This document shows, piece by piece, positions 44,019-55,678 of a DNA stretch of 64,000 nucleotides. The notes beneath the pieces are model-generated. The model did no database searches. It was not told where the DNA came from and was given only the letters and a program-made list of their open reading frames with translations. Numbering within the stretch: the first letter of the stretch is position 1; each line of letters begins with the position of its first letter. The stretch comes from Conchocele bisecta (lineage: Eukaryota > Mollusca > Bivalvia > Lucinida > Thyasiridae), in contig CM055279.1 of NCBI GenBank assembly GCA_029237695.1, positions 26,605,237 through 26,669,236 on the forward strand, in the 5' to 3' direction. Position numbers and translations under genes: made by a program.

Positions 44019-45105
44019 CTACGTGTTGTCATAAAATGGGTGGTACATGTACATTAATGGAATTACCATATAGTGGGATAATGACGGTATGTATGTCATT
44101 TTCTCATCTGAAACCAAACATTTGGAATTGTATTTGTAAGCTAAATTGGTAGTATCAGTTTTCCCTTTTAACATTTCTGATACATCTATTGTTGTAAAGC
44201 TATCATCATAGTTATATTTGAAATGAATTTGATTCTCAGTAGTCTTTTAGCTTCATCCAGTTCACCTTATTACCATGTATGTCTACCTTAAAATCACCAG
44301 ACACTTCATTGGCGACTTGCTGAAGGTCATAAACTGCTGAAGCACATTGGAATAACTATGATGTCTATGCCTTTTCCGTCTTGCCACATACGACAGTATC
44401 CCAGTGACTGTTCTATTGCAGCATGTATTGAATCACATTCCATATGTCTGTGGCTAGACTCAAAGAACGTTTGTTCTAATGTATTAACATGTGTCTTCAC
44501 TGCAACTGCATGTCTGCGACATACTGATTCCTGTGTTGTTATGTGCAGAAGATCCATGTTCCTGGTTTCATACCAAATGTAACATGTGCCATTATATATA
44601 GCTAGATTAACTCTTACACTGCTGAATCATTTTTTACGTCTTCTGATTTGTTTCTATATTTCATTTTTCACATAAAACATATATGGTCAGTCCTGTTTAT
44701 CTGTCTGTAATGTTCGTTTTCTTTGCAAGTCCTTTCCTTCGATTGTAAATGACTTTGTTGTATTTTTGTATCAGCAGGGGTCAACATATTTGCTTTTTCC
44801 TTTTCCTTATAGACAATGCACGTCTCACAACAACAGACATTAGGTTTGTGAAAAGAATAGTTGTACTCATGTTAAATTTGTAATCAATGATGCAGGATTC
44901 AGTCCATGTTCTGCACACTTTAATTCGTACAAGTCATACAGCAGTTTATAGGTCTTAGCTCCATAATCCTCTCTTAGCGAATCCTTAATATTGTAATGAG
45001 TTTCCATCACAGGGAATGAGTCTATGTGTGCTTTTATATGAGTGAATACATTAACAGGTGTCTTATTGCATGAACTATGCCTTCCAGCATATGTGTTCCT
45101 GTAAA
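44019..45105 (-). pseudogene. Decayed copy of an uncharacterised (DUF7869-like) protein gene
   Basis: Read on the minus strand in changing frames. From about 45105: YRNTYAGRHSSCNKTPVNVF, HIDSFPVMETHYNIKDS, KLLYDLYELKCAEHGLNP. Then near 44850: FHKPNVCCCETCIVYKEKEK. Near 44490-44400: TLEQTFFESSHRHMECDSIH. Near 44250-44019: IHGNKVNWMKLKDY, FKYNYDDSFTTIDVSEML and a C-terminal YIPSLSHYMVIP. The order and motifs (FPVMESHY, FH.P..C..C, GHTQMECDS.H..IE, W.K) match a large animal family of unknown function that I associate with DUF7869. At least three frameshifts or stops. It could be a dead retrocopy or a transposon-derived gene. Confidence 0.5.
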
Positions 45106-45487
45106 TGAGTCATGTGCTTCTACAAATATGTGTGTAGAGACGAAAATATACATTTACCAAATAAGCACATGTGCATTATGTGCATATTGCAATAGCTGGT
45201 ATCTGGCTAGACTGGCAGTGCAGCCCGAGTTACGTGATGTCACAGCTAATTAAAGTTTAAGTGCGACAGGAAACAGATTTATCAGATTAAAGATACCATC
45301 GAAGGCCAGATTATGCAAAAGTATATCGAACATCAACAGCGCCGGCGAGTGCGAGGAATCGAACAACACCGGCACCGTCTCTAACGATACCGATCGAGCT
45401 GCCGGTTGATGATATAATTTGTATGTGCATGTACCCGTTTGCCTAATATTCACGTGGCCATATAGGAATCAAATAAACCAGATAGTG

Positions 45488-45620
45488 TGTTGGCTTAAAC
45501 TTTACTGTCATGGCCTAAGATCGCACGACGTACATGTTGTGGAAATATGGCACTCAAGATATAGTTTGGCCGCCCCTAACAGTCGTATAGGCTCAATAGC
45601 AGGTTTCACTGTTTGGAGGA
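45488..45620 (+). repeat. 133-bp duplicated segment, copy 2
   Basis: Second copy of 42779-42911, 2709 bp downstream, direct orientation. The flanks show no similarity. Confidence 0.75.
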
Positions 45621-45715
45621 AACCGGACACACACGCAGTCTTTGTATACTTTTATGTGTGACAGTGTCATATACCTCACAGTCGCATGCATTGGCATAGT
45701 CATATGTCTGATTTA

Positions 45716-45784
45716 CAGCGGAATATCTCTAAACCGGACACACTGGGGACCTCCCCAAGTGTCCGGTTTAGAGAGGTTCCACTA
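45716..45784. repeat. Family F hairpin only
   Basis: CAGCGGAATATCTCTAAACC, CCGGACACACTGGGG, then its complement to GAGGTTCCACTA. The body of the element is absent. Confidence 0.65.
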
Positions 45785-46042
45785 TATATACAATTATTTA
45801 TACTTATATAATATCTCAATTACGTTATATCAATGTTTTCTTGTATCAACATGAACGAATCTGCTATTGCTAATATGTGCATGTCCACCAAACATGCCAA
45901 AAGCAGCAATTACAATAAACACGTAATTGCATAATGGCCAATTTGAATATCTCAAATAAAGTCTGAGCTCTCCTGGAATTCATTGATGTCTATGTTATCG
46001 CTATATGATTGCCAGTTTATATGGATAAAAAAAGTAAATGTA

Positions 46043-46724
46043 GTATCTCACTGGGCTGCGACAGCTCGCGACCAGTTGGAAACACAAAATTGCGAGAAAA
46101 TACGCGAATTATCGACAATTTTCACTTGGAATCACACTGAATTGGTACTTACGACACGTTCGCGTATGTTGCACGAATGTCGCACGAACTCCCAGTGGAA
46201 TTCGCCGGGAGTTCGCATATATGTCGCGCGAATGTCGCGATTTTTTTGCACTTGCGACTGTCGCGCGAGGGTTACGTGACATTCGCTCGAATGTCGTGCG
46301 GCAGTCGCGCGACAGTTATGGGTAACAACTGAGAAATAGGCAGTTCGCGCCTGTCTCGCGCCCGGAATGTCAGATTCTCATTTGTATCTCCAATCAATCA
46401 CAATTTAGTTTCATAGGTCGGCAACCCCTCACAAAGTTGTCTCACATTTCTTGCACTTTCTGACTCACGGAAACTAAATTGAGAAGGGTTCGAGACTTGT
46501 TCGAGACACCCGCGACGACTCTGTGACTATTTTGAGAGAACATTTGTCGCGCGAATTTTGTGAACATGTTCAAACTTCCAGCGACACGAGATCGAAGCCC
46601 TGCGTCTCACGCGAGGAAATTGAGAACCCCTGTGAACGTTTCGAGACATTTTGGAAACTCCCTCGCGAATGCCGTTCGCAATTTGTCGCAATTTGTCGCC
46701 AACAGTCGCAGCCCAGTGAGATAC
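46043..46724. mobile_element. GC-rich TIR element rich in TGTCGCGCGA
   Basis: GTATCTCACTGGGCTGCGAC to its exact complement GTCGCAGCCCAGTGAGATAC, flanked by TA on each side. The 680-bp interior has many GTCGCGCGAATGTCGC-like words on both strands. Open frames inside are not protein-like. No sibling in the window. Confidence 0.8.
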
Positions 46725-46754
46725 TAGCTTACCATTTAGGTTGGGGCGATTATT

Positions 46755-46940
46755 TACGGAGCCCCGCAGGGGACATGGATTTATTTTCCTTAATTCGTTC
46801 CCACGAAATAAAAATTCGTTCCGTCAATTTAACAATTCGATCCCTCGAATTAACAATTGTTATTTCGTTGGAACGAATTGTTATTTTATGGGAAAGAATT
46901 AACAAAAAAAAGAATTATACGTCCCCTGCGGGACTCCGTA
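46755..46940. repeat. Family L MITE
   Basis: TACGGAGCCCCGCAGGGGAC to GTCCCCTGCGGGACTCCGTA. The interior is repeated AATTCGTTCCC and, inverted, GGGAACGAATT. Confidence 0.8.
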
Positions 46941-47454
46941 ATTATCACTATTGTGTATATAGTTTAGATCTGGAGATTATTTCCATAGTATATATACTGC
47001 CATTAAAACGCACTATGACACATACAAGTAGTATGACTATCAGCTGGTCACACATTTTCTATTTGTTGTTCTTTCTGACAATTATATCAATTATATATAT
47101 ATAGGTTATATGATTTATATGTGGATATATGCACGAGCTCCGCATGGTGCGATATTGCGCGGCTTTAGGGCAATATTGTTGCGCGGCGGAACGAGTGGCA
47201 TAAATCCACATACGAATCAAATAACCTTTTTATTACTATTATCACTCACAATGTATATGCTCCTGAAAAAGTATACAAAATAGAAATAAAATAAACACAT
47301 TAGTGGTGGTTTAGAAGGAACTATTTTACGACGTTCCGGAACTGACCAATATGAACTCAATATGAACTCAATATGAACTCAGGATACGTCAATATGGAAA
47401 TATATTGACGGCTTGCGTTCCATTGTGTTTCAATGTGAAACAAAAGTACGTATA
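46941..47454. other. No recognised feature
   Basis: AT-rich. GATATTGCGCGGC and TATTGTTGCGCGGC (47151-47180) form a small local repeat. ATATGAACTCA is repeated at about 47350-47380. Confidence 0.4.
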
Positions 47455-47987
47455 TAGAGAATAGTAGGTTAGAGCCGTGAATGGGAAAAAATATCTGGCA
47501 AGGCTCAGGAAACGGGATGGGCGAGGCTCTGCCGAGCACATCCCGTTTCCGTGCCGCGCCAGATATTTTTTCCCATTCACGGCACTAACCTACTATTCTA
47601 TTTATCCCGTCAATATCTACAAATGGCTGTAAAATGCAAAAACTGTATTGACTGGATATCAAAAATGTTTCACGGCACCGTGTTTCACGGCACATACGCA
47701 CTGTGTTGACGGGATAAATAGAGAATAGTAGGTTAGTGCCGTGAATGGGAAAAAATATCTGGCAAGGCTCAAGAAACGGGATGGGCGAGGCTCTGCCGAG
47801 AGCACATCCCGTTTCCGTGCCGCGCCAGATAATTTTTCCCATTCACGGCACTAACCAACTATTCTATTTATCCCGTCAACACCTACAAATGGCTGTAAAA
47901 TGCAAAAATTGTATTGACTAGATATCAAAAATGTTTCACGGCACCGTGTTTCACGACACATACGCACTGTGTTGACGGGATAAATAA
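47455..47987. repeat. Two family B copies in direct tandem
   Basis: Copy 1 runs to GTTGACGGGATAAATA at 47720. Copy 2 starts with the next TAGAGAATAGTAGG and ends GTGTTGACGGGATAAATA at about 47987. They share the joining TAAATAGAGAATAG. Confidence 0.85.
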
Positions 47988-48081
47988 TAATACTGGAATA
48001 TGTTCTTGACAGAGAAAGTACAGGCAAATATGTCACCATCACGATCCAATGTACAAGGTACACTGTCTGATATATGGTTAA

Positions 48082-48915
48082 CTATATGTGGCTGCTAATG
48101 GAGAAATATGGCTTATCAGTTTTACGACCAGTGCATATTCAGATCAGCCTGTGGGTCCGCCTGTTCGGTGTATTAGGATCTACACGCAGTTCCATCAATG
48201 AAACACCGGTCATGATTCTACGTAGATCGCTATCAGATACACGAGCTCGCGATTTGATCAGGGGCTGCACTGGTCACACCACACCATACCATCAAGCCCA
48301 TTTACCCTGTCACAACGACATATATTGGAGCACTATATATCTACGCAAGCCCTCGGATGAGATGTGTGCGTTATTGCAATGGAAAACCGAGGCTATACCG
48401 AGTTGTGTGTGAAATCAGTCAACGAGCTTAATAACTTGTAGATCTAGATTGCATCAACACGAATGTATATTATATGCACAGCATAAGCAGAGCATCATGC
48501 ATTGTCATAATCAATCCTCAAGTGTGGCTGTGACTGACCTAATGGAGTTTTCGGATTTGAGACCATGGCATAGTGTAGATCCAGATCAGCCTGTGCAGTC
48601 TGATCAGGATCTGCACTGTTCTCCATTGCATCAATGAAGCAACCGTCATGCTTCTAACAAGCAATATAGATCGTTTATCAGGCTACAGGAGTGTGCTATT
48701 TGATCTAGAGCTAAACTAGTCACAAATCATATAATCCCCATGTCTGTAGGCCCAGCCACAAATATAGCTGTGACTGGAGAAAATGGGTTTTCGGTTTTGA
48801 GACCAATGTAGATCCAGATCAGCCTGTGCATCCGCGCAGTCTGATCAGGATATGCACTGTTCTCCATTGCATCAGACTGGACATAAAGCCCCATTTATCC
48901 AGTCACAGCTATGTG
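48082..48915. repeat. Cluster of three family M SINE-like copies
   Basis: Units at 48082-48305, 48523-48755 and 48760-48915. Each reads GTGACTGGAGAAATGGG-like, then GACCA...AGATCCAGATCAGCCTGTG, CAGTCTGATCAGGATCTGC and CACTGTTCTCCATTGCATCA. A longer downstream part with GCTTCTAACAARCAATATAG is present in the first two. Confidence 0.6.
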
Positions 48916-49014
48916 TGTGGCTGGACCTACAGACTGTGGATGTTATAGCGCACTGTAGCAACCTGATAATAACCACTACTCTATTACAAGCGGGAACACT
49001 GCTGAATTTATTTA

Positions 49015-49449
49015 ATGATAATTCCAGCACAAAAATATTTACACAATTCCCTAACATTTGATTGGCCCGTAGCAAGTCTCTGTCCAAAATTTATATCCCA
49101 GTAAACTCCCATGCCGAACTACTTTCCGTAACCGTCAGGCGCAGTTAAAATAATTCTTAAGAAAACGAAAACTAAACACATTTTCTTGATGAATTTATTT
49201 AAAATGCTGGAATTATAAGGAATGAATGGCCTTTTTGTTGAATTTATCGGGGACATAAACTTGGAAAATTCGCGGTAATACTGGACGAGGCCTTAAAAAT
49301 TACAATTTTCGAAAAAAAATCCAAAAAAAAAATGTTTTTTTTCTTTTTTTTTTCGAAAATTGTAATTTGTTATCGCTTCGTCCAGTATTCCCGCGACTTT
49401 TCCAAGTTTATACCCCGATAAATTCCATAAAAAGGCCATTCATTCCTAT
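49015..49449. repeat. Family A variant, reverse, with poly-A/poly-T hairpin core
   Basis: Same core replacement as at 41884 (AATTACAATTTTCGAAAAAA ... TTTTTTCGAAAATTGTAATT, about 49298-49370). Full ends. Followed to 49540 by a family M scrap. Confidence 0.75.
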
Positions 49450-49548
49450 AACCACTGTATATCCTGATTAGACTGCGTCGGTGTACAGTGCAGGCTGATC
49501 CGGATTTACACTGGTCGTAAATGCCATAAGCCCCGTTCAGGTACTCAC

Positions 49549-49631
49549 AACCACCGTTGGAAAACGGCGAACACTGTCCCGCGTGACGACACTGCTCACA
49601 TTCGTCATTTATATAGAGGATCAAAGCAAAT
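49549..49631 (-). CDS. Possible orphan exon, EGF-like cysteines
   Basis: 83 nt between acceptor GCGCCTGCAG and donor GTGAGTACC. It encodes YINDECEQCRHAGQCSPFSN followed by GG. The Cys spacing resembles the first part of an EGF module. No partner exon was found, and the flanks are repeats. It could be chance. Confidence 0.25.
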
Positions 49632-49829
49632 CTGCAGGCGCATGGCATTCAGTGTCAAATGTGTCCACCAGACACATGTACAAGCCATTGTCAACATTGT
49701 ACACATCAGATATCAGATGTCAGATATATGATGTATGATTAGATTAGATTTTCGCTATGCACACTGTATTGTAAATGTTTCTGTATATGTTGTACATGCT
49801 CATGGGCCAGTTGGCTTAATGCAAATAAA

Positions 49830-50445
49830 CTTTCATCTATGATAAATTCATCGAGCGAATATCACATATCTATATCTATACGTATTTGGCGCATTAGTAC
49901 ACCATAGCCTTCGCTAATCCTGCCAATATTTCAAAATACTTGAATATTGTGCTTGAAATCAAACAGCTTGATTGGTCGAGCCTGATCTGTGCTATTGGAA
50001 GAATAGGACTGAGCCCCCTTTTCCCGGTGACGCCTTCAATTATGAAACATACTATGTACTGTATTATATTTGCCGACAGGAACTGCACAGTACATGGGGT
50101 TCCGGAAGTATCATAAGATTGGTCCGGCGAATCTCGTGGGTGTCCCCATTACCCACCCAAAAGTGTATGTTGTTACCAGTGTCCACACTGGTAACAACAT
50201 ACACTTTTGATGAGAAATGAGAAAAATTGCTGAAAAAAATATTTAGATTCCGTTTTTTTTTTAAATATATTTTGTAAACTTGCATCTATGATAAATGCAT
50301 CGAGCGAATATCACATATCTATATCTATACGTATTTGGCGCATCAGTACACCATCGACTGCGCTAATCCTGCCAATATTTGTAAATGCGTTTATACAAAA
50401 TACTTGAATATTGTGTTTGAAAGTAAGCAGCTTGATTGCGCTACA
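49830..50445. repeat. Direct duplication about 450 bp apart
   Basis: 49830-49975 and 50278-50445 share CATCGAGCGAATATCACATA, ATCTATACGTATTTGGCGCA and AATACTTGAATATTGTG. The second copy has an extra TAAATGCGTTTATAC. Between them 50147-50225 is a hairpin (GTGTATGTTGTTACCAG and complement), similar to the one at about 62836-62925. Confidence 0.7.
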
Positions 50446-50756
50446 GTCTATGTACAGCCTATCAAACTGCTTGATTACTAGTTGATATTGCCAATAGATG
50501 TTCCAAAATGTTGAAATGTCGAAATCTTGGCAAAATTAACGCAGGCGGTTGTGTAACCTGATATTTGACAATTAAGTGTCGTGTCCCATGAATGACAATG
50601 CGCATGCGCCGGTTGGGACGGGCAACAAATTAGGTCACAAGACACTACAAGTGCGAGTCATTAATGGATCATCGACACGAAATATACGTACGTATATGGA
50701 CTTGGAGGGACAACAGCGGGTACAGCGGGAACAAGAGCGTTCATGCCCACTCATAT

Positions 50757-50995
50757 ACTTATATGAGACACGCCATGTGAGTTTGTACCTTCGGACATCT
50801 GCGTAATTTCATTAAATACGTTTACAAAATTTACAATATTTTTCATAAATAAAGTCAAAAGTAGACCAAATTTCCAAGAGTACATGCGGAATATAATTTT
50901 TGACGCCATTTACGGAAGATATTGTAAATTTTGTAAACGTATTTCATGAAAATCCGAAGGTACAAAATCACATGGAATGTCACATATACAAGTGG
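50757..50995. repeat. Family N TIR element
   Basis: CATGTGAGTTTGTACCTTCG at the left and CGAAGGTACAAAATCACATG at the right. Inner ATACGTTTACAAAATTTACA and its complement form a second pair. Confidence 0.65.
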
Positions 50996-50999
50996 TAAC

Positions 51000-51530
51000 A
51001 ACTTTCTGTCTGACGTACTCACGACCTGACGTCATCATCCCACGAGCTGTCTTCAAATGTCGATAGTACAAACAAGGTTACTAGGAAAGTGATTTTGTCT
51101 GAATTAAAACAATCAGGAAGTGGAAATATAAAAAAATATAATGTGAATGTTGGGTCAAACCATCTATCTGTTTCGAAATGCAACATGTTTATTTTGCATC
51201 ACCTCCAGCTATGAGTGTGATTAGCTGAAATATCCAAAATAATCCGAAATTCCTGACAAATATAAGTAATTTGAATCAGACTCGGTGAATGCGTTAATGA
51301 TTGCTGGCCACTGCAGATAGTTCAATGGCCACGATGCATTGGTAAACGTATGTGCAACCAGTGTACCCAGAGTGTCTCTATTATCAAACTCGGTGAAGCG
51401 GTTCATGAGTTATTGATGGAATGGCAAACAGTGCGGATGCACAGGCTGATCTGGATCTACACTGGTCGCAAAACTCATAAGCCCCCATATCTTCAGTCAC
51501 AGCCACAATGTAAGCACTGTTTCATCGCCA
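51000..51530. other. No gene; family M scrap
   Basis: 51418-51512 is an inverted family M piece (CAGGCTGATCTGGATCTACA). The rest is not recognised. The true 5' end of the LINE could lie in this stretch. Confidence 0.45.
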
Positions 51531-52330
51531 ATGTCCAGTATACGATACAATATACAATACAATACTGATCGCCGAGGTCCCGAGATGATCGCAGATACCT
51601 CACGTTCAACTAAGCAGCCAAGACCAACTCCGAGATCTGGAAAGGTTATAATGACTACTCCCGACGTCCATACGAGCGCTGATGTCAGTGTACAGGCCAT
51701 TCTGCAGAAAATGTCAGCGGATATGGCGATGATGTTCCAGTCACTAACCGAACGTATGGATGCTCTAGAAACGAACATAGAACGCACATTAACGTCTAAG
51801 ATTGCCAATATCATTGACAAAAGAGTTAACACCGAAATGAAAAAGCTACAGCTACATGTTGATGAGAGGCTTGACACCATCAGGACGGACATAACTACCG
51901 ACATGGAGTCATTAACAACCCGCATGGACACCGTACAATAGTATATGAGTTCAGTAAATAGTCATGAAGTAACATCGAAACTCAAACTACAAATTGTTAT
52001 ACGCAACCTTCCGGTACGTGAGAATGAAAACATTGCCGGGTCAGTTAGCAAACTCATACGTGACGGATTGAAGTTGTCGGGTGTTAAAATATCAGCTGTT
52101 GAGCGCAAATCGCCGGACCTCTCGTGGAAAAGCTGGCATAGTCATTGCTACTTGTGCAACATTAGACGATAAACAGAAGGTGATGAAGGCAAAGCCACAG
52201 TTTAAATACTCCAACCAATATAACCGCGTATTCACTCACCACGACCAGTCCTGGGAGGAGCGGCTGATGGTTTCCAATCTCAGAGCTATAGTTGACGCAG
52301 TGCGCAACAACAAGTCTGACATTTCAGTTA
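51531..52330 (+). pseudogene. LINE ORF1-like region
   Basis: 51531-51941 encodes a polar N-terminus, then a heptad-like stretch (SLTERMDALETNIERTLTSK...) likely to trimerise. After a TAG at 51939-51941 the same frame continues with LKLQIVIRNLPVRENENIAG, an RRM-like strand as in L1-type ORF1 proteins. Near 52115 the frame shifts and continues with GKAGIVIATCATLDDKQKVM and QSWEERLMVSNLRAIVDA, like the ORF1 C-terminal domain. It binds RNA in related elements. Confidence 0.6.
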
Positions 52331-53623
52331 TCGGATCGCGTGTCGTCACGGGTGATCGCACTGACCGAAGGGATCGCGGAAGTCGAAGTCGAAGGGAACG
52401 CGATGATCGAGGCGATATTAGCGATCACGGGGAGCAAGTCATTCGTGGGGATCGGGGAGAGCACGATCGTCACATCTCCAATCAGCTACATTCGCCTAGA
52501 CATCGATGGTACAACGCTCAGTCTGGTGATTCTACACGCGACACTCGTGCTAATAATGACAGTTCCAGATCCAGGCGCAACAGGCAGGGTAATGAGCCAT
52601 CGAACAGACCTACGCATCGTGATAACGTGTCTAGCAATTCGAACGGTGGTCACAGACGTAGATATATTCGCGTAGGGTTTTGGAATGTCAATGGCTGGTC
52701 AAAAGACACTAATTCAGATAACTACATTCTTAGGTCGACCTGTATCAGTTCTCTAGACCTGGACATTATTGGCATTGCAGAGACTCATTTACTGAAGGAT
52801 GATATAATACAACTTAGTAATTATCAATGGTTTGGTAGTAACAGACGGGGTGTGCATGTACGTGCCAAGAGTGGATCTGGAGGAGTGGGATTCTTTGTGA
52901 AAGATGAAATTTGTCAGCATTTTGATTTCCGCATCCTAGATCGTAGCGTTGATGGTATTCTGTGGATCAGCCTGATATGTAAAGTAACAGGTGTATGTAT
53001 TAATGCATGCGTTTGTTACCTTCCCCCAGATGGCTCTACTTGGCATGTAGATTCACACGCCTTCTTTGATGCACTACTCACTGGTATATATGATTACCAG
53101 AACAATGGTACATATATCGTTTATATGCGATGATTTGAACTTTAGATATGGAGATGTTGATGATTTTATAGCAGGTGTTGATGAGCTTTCACCAAGAAAT
53201 ACTGTTGATTTTAAGAGCAATATGTATGGTAATATCTTACTAGATTTTTTAATAAATAGTAATTATTGCATTTTAAACGGACGAAACTATTTATCAAACG
53301 ATTATACGTCCGTATCAACAAAAGGTTTTTCAATTGTTGACTATTGTTTAGTAAGCCATAGCGACTTGTCACTATTTACAGAATTTCATGTTTCTAGAAT
53401 AACAGAACTTATATCAATGTCGGTGGGCGTAGAGGTCCTTGCTCCAACATCGATCCCAGATCACTCTGTTCTGTCATGGTTATTAAATATGGAATATGAT
53501 ACGCAAAATGCTACACCGTTGGTAAAAAGTGATGGTTATGACAAGTTTGATGTGTCCTCTGTACCAGATACATTCCTTATGCAGAACTTGGCCAATGTTA
53601 ATGCAGTTATTAACGATCTCTAG
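52081..53623 (+). pseudogene. LINE endonuclease region fused to ORF1-like C-terminus
   Basis: One frame (to 53133) runs from the ORF1-like C-terminus through an Arg/Asp-rich linker (DRTDRRDRGSRSRRERDDRG) into VGFWNVNGWSKD, IIGIAETHL and SGSGGVGFFVKD, the N-terminal half of an AP-endonuclease-like domain. After a frameshift near 53120 it continues (to 53623) with ICDDLNFRYGD, a DY-rich middle, and IPDHSVLSW, the catalytic His motif. It nicks target DNA in related elements. Confidence 0.75.
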
Positions 53624-53629
53624 GATAGC

Positions 53630-55678
53630 ATGAGAATTCAGACATATATTGATAAAGCACATACTGATTTCTGCTCGATAGTTAAAAGTGCAATGTATGA
53701 TTGCTTGCCGTATAAACATATACAGCCGCTCTCAGGGTGCTCAAACAAAAGCAGGAGAACTGGTAAACCTTGGTGGAACGAGGACGTCACCCATAAATGG
53801 AATAATGTTTGTTGTATGGAATCAGCGTGGTTGCCATGTCATGATGGTAGAAGGAAAGCACAGCTAAAATGCATATATGTTGCAGAGCGTAAACAATTTG
53901 ATAGATTAGTTCATAGAGCTAAGCGCATATATTAGTTTAGATGCCAATCTGATTTGTTAGAAACGTCTGACGCTGTCCCACATTCCTATCGCGGCATCGC
54001 ACTTGCTTCCACATTATATAAACTATATGCGTCTGTTATAAATGAACGACTGACTAAGTGGGCGGATAATAATGCAAAACTGTCAGACAATCAAAATGGA
54101 TTCCGGAAAAAACGCAGTACAATCGATCACTTGTCAACTCTTACAACAATCTTCGAAACCCGGAAGAAGAAACGTTTGTCAACGTTCTGTGCTTTTATTG
54201 ACTTCCGAAAGGCATATGATTATATACACAGACGCATTCTTTGGAATAAACTGGCCGACGCTGGTGTAAATAGTAGTATGCTTAATGCCGTTAAGTCTCT
54301 GTATTCCTGCGTGTCGTCATGTGTTCGAGTCAACGAGTATACCACTGATTGGTTCGATGTTACATCGGGTCTACGACAGGGGTGTTCATTATCTCCACTC
54401 CTTTTTAACCTGTGTATCAATGACTTGGCCCTGCATATCAGCGCTATGGGGAAGGGTATTCCTATAGACAATGAACGTTTGGCGATACTAATGTATGCAG
54501 ATGATGTTGTGAGTATTGCCGAAAATGAAGCCGATTTGCAATCAATGCTAGACGGATTGTCTAGTTGGTGCAATACTAACAACATGACCATAAACTATGA
54601 TAAAAGTAAAGTTGTCCAGTTCAGACAGAGAGCTATATTGAAAACTGCAACTTTTGTAACTGTGGGGGACAAACCATTGATGCAATTGATAAATACAAAT
54701 ATCTAGCTCTAAGTTTAGACGAACATTTAGATTATAAGTTAACGGCTAAAATGGTAACACAGAGTGCAGGCAGAGCGCTAGGTCTTTTGATTGCGAAATT
54801 TAAAAAAATGGGTGGGATGCCATATACCGTATATACTAAGTTGTACGACTCTCTTGTGTGGTCAATTATCTCGTATGGGGCACAATTCGTGTATCGAGGC
54901 AGTACAAAACCGTGCAATGCGATTCTTCTTAGGCACTGGTAAATATACACCGTCAGCCGGTGTGATAGGTGACATGGGATGGCAACCACCGACCATCAAG
55001 CTGTGGAAATCTATTTCACTCCATTGGCATCGTTTAATATACATGGATATTTCAAGAATAAATAAAAGGGTAGTTTTATGGGGTTCATTACAAGGTAACA
55101 CAAGGTGTACAAATTGGTGCCAGACAATTAAAACTCGGTTAAATACTCTTGGTGTTTCCGACTATGTAGACGGTACGACTATAAATAGATGTGGTATGGT
55201 ACACGATATCACTGATCGGTTAATGCAAAACTTCGTTGAATCAGAATGGCGTCCAGCTATCAACCGGGATGTTAGTGTGCGTGGTAACGGGGGAAACAAA
55301 TTAAGGCGATGTAAACTACTTAAGCAAACTTGTGGGGTCGAAACATACTGTAACATTATTCTACTGCGGTCTCATATGTTTGCAATTGCTAAATTCAGAT
55401 GCCGCGTGGCTCCCTTGCGTATTGAAACTGGTAGGTACGAACATCTTCCAATAGGAGAGAGATTATGTCCATTCTGTAGTAATCAGGTTGAAGATGAATA
55501 TCATGTGATCTTTATTTGCCCTGATTACGATGATCTAAGAACTTCACTATTTGATCACACTTATAGAATCGAACCTACATTTACAAATATGACGAATGAT
55601 GCTAAATTCATATTTCTGTTCTCTTCTCACATGAGAACATGTTACGATTCTGTGCCAAAATCCTTCATTTCATTATGA
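53630..55678 (+). pseudogene. LINE reverse transcriptase and C-terminal region
   Basis: 53630-53935 is the linker, with KPWWNEDVTHKW and HRAKRIY. The next ~100 residues, carrying the first RT blocks, are missing. From about 53975: YRGIALASTLYKLY, NGFRKKRSTIDHL, FCAFIDFRKAYDYIHR, GLRQGCSLSPLLFNL and the catalytic MYADDVV (about 54496). Frame changes near 54665 and 54895. The C-terminus has VQNRAMRFFLGTGKYTPSAG and the finger CPFCSNQVEDEYHVIFICPD (about 55466-55526), and ends at 55678. Confidence 0.8.

Noticed and set aside
51497..51931. Minus-strand 144-aa hydrophobic frame
   Set aside because: Antisense of the LINE coiled-coil region.
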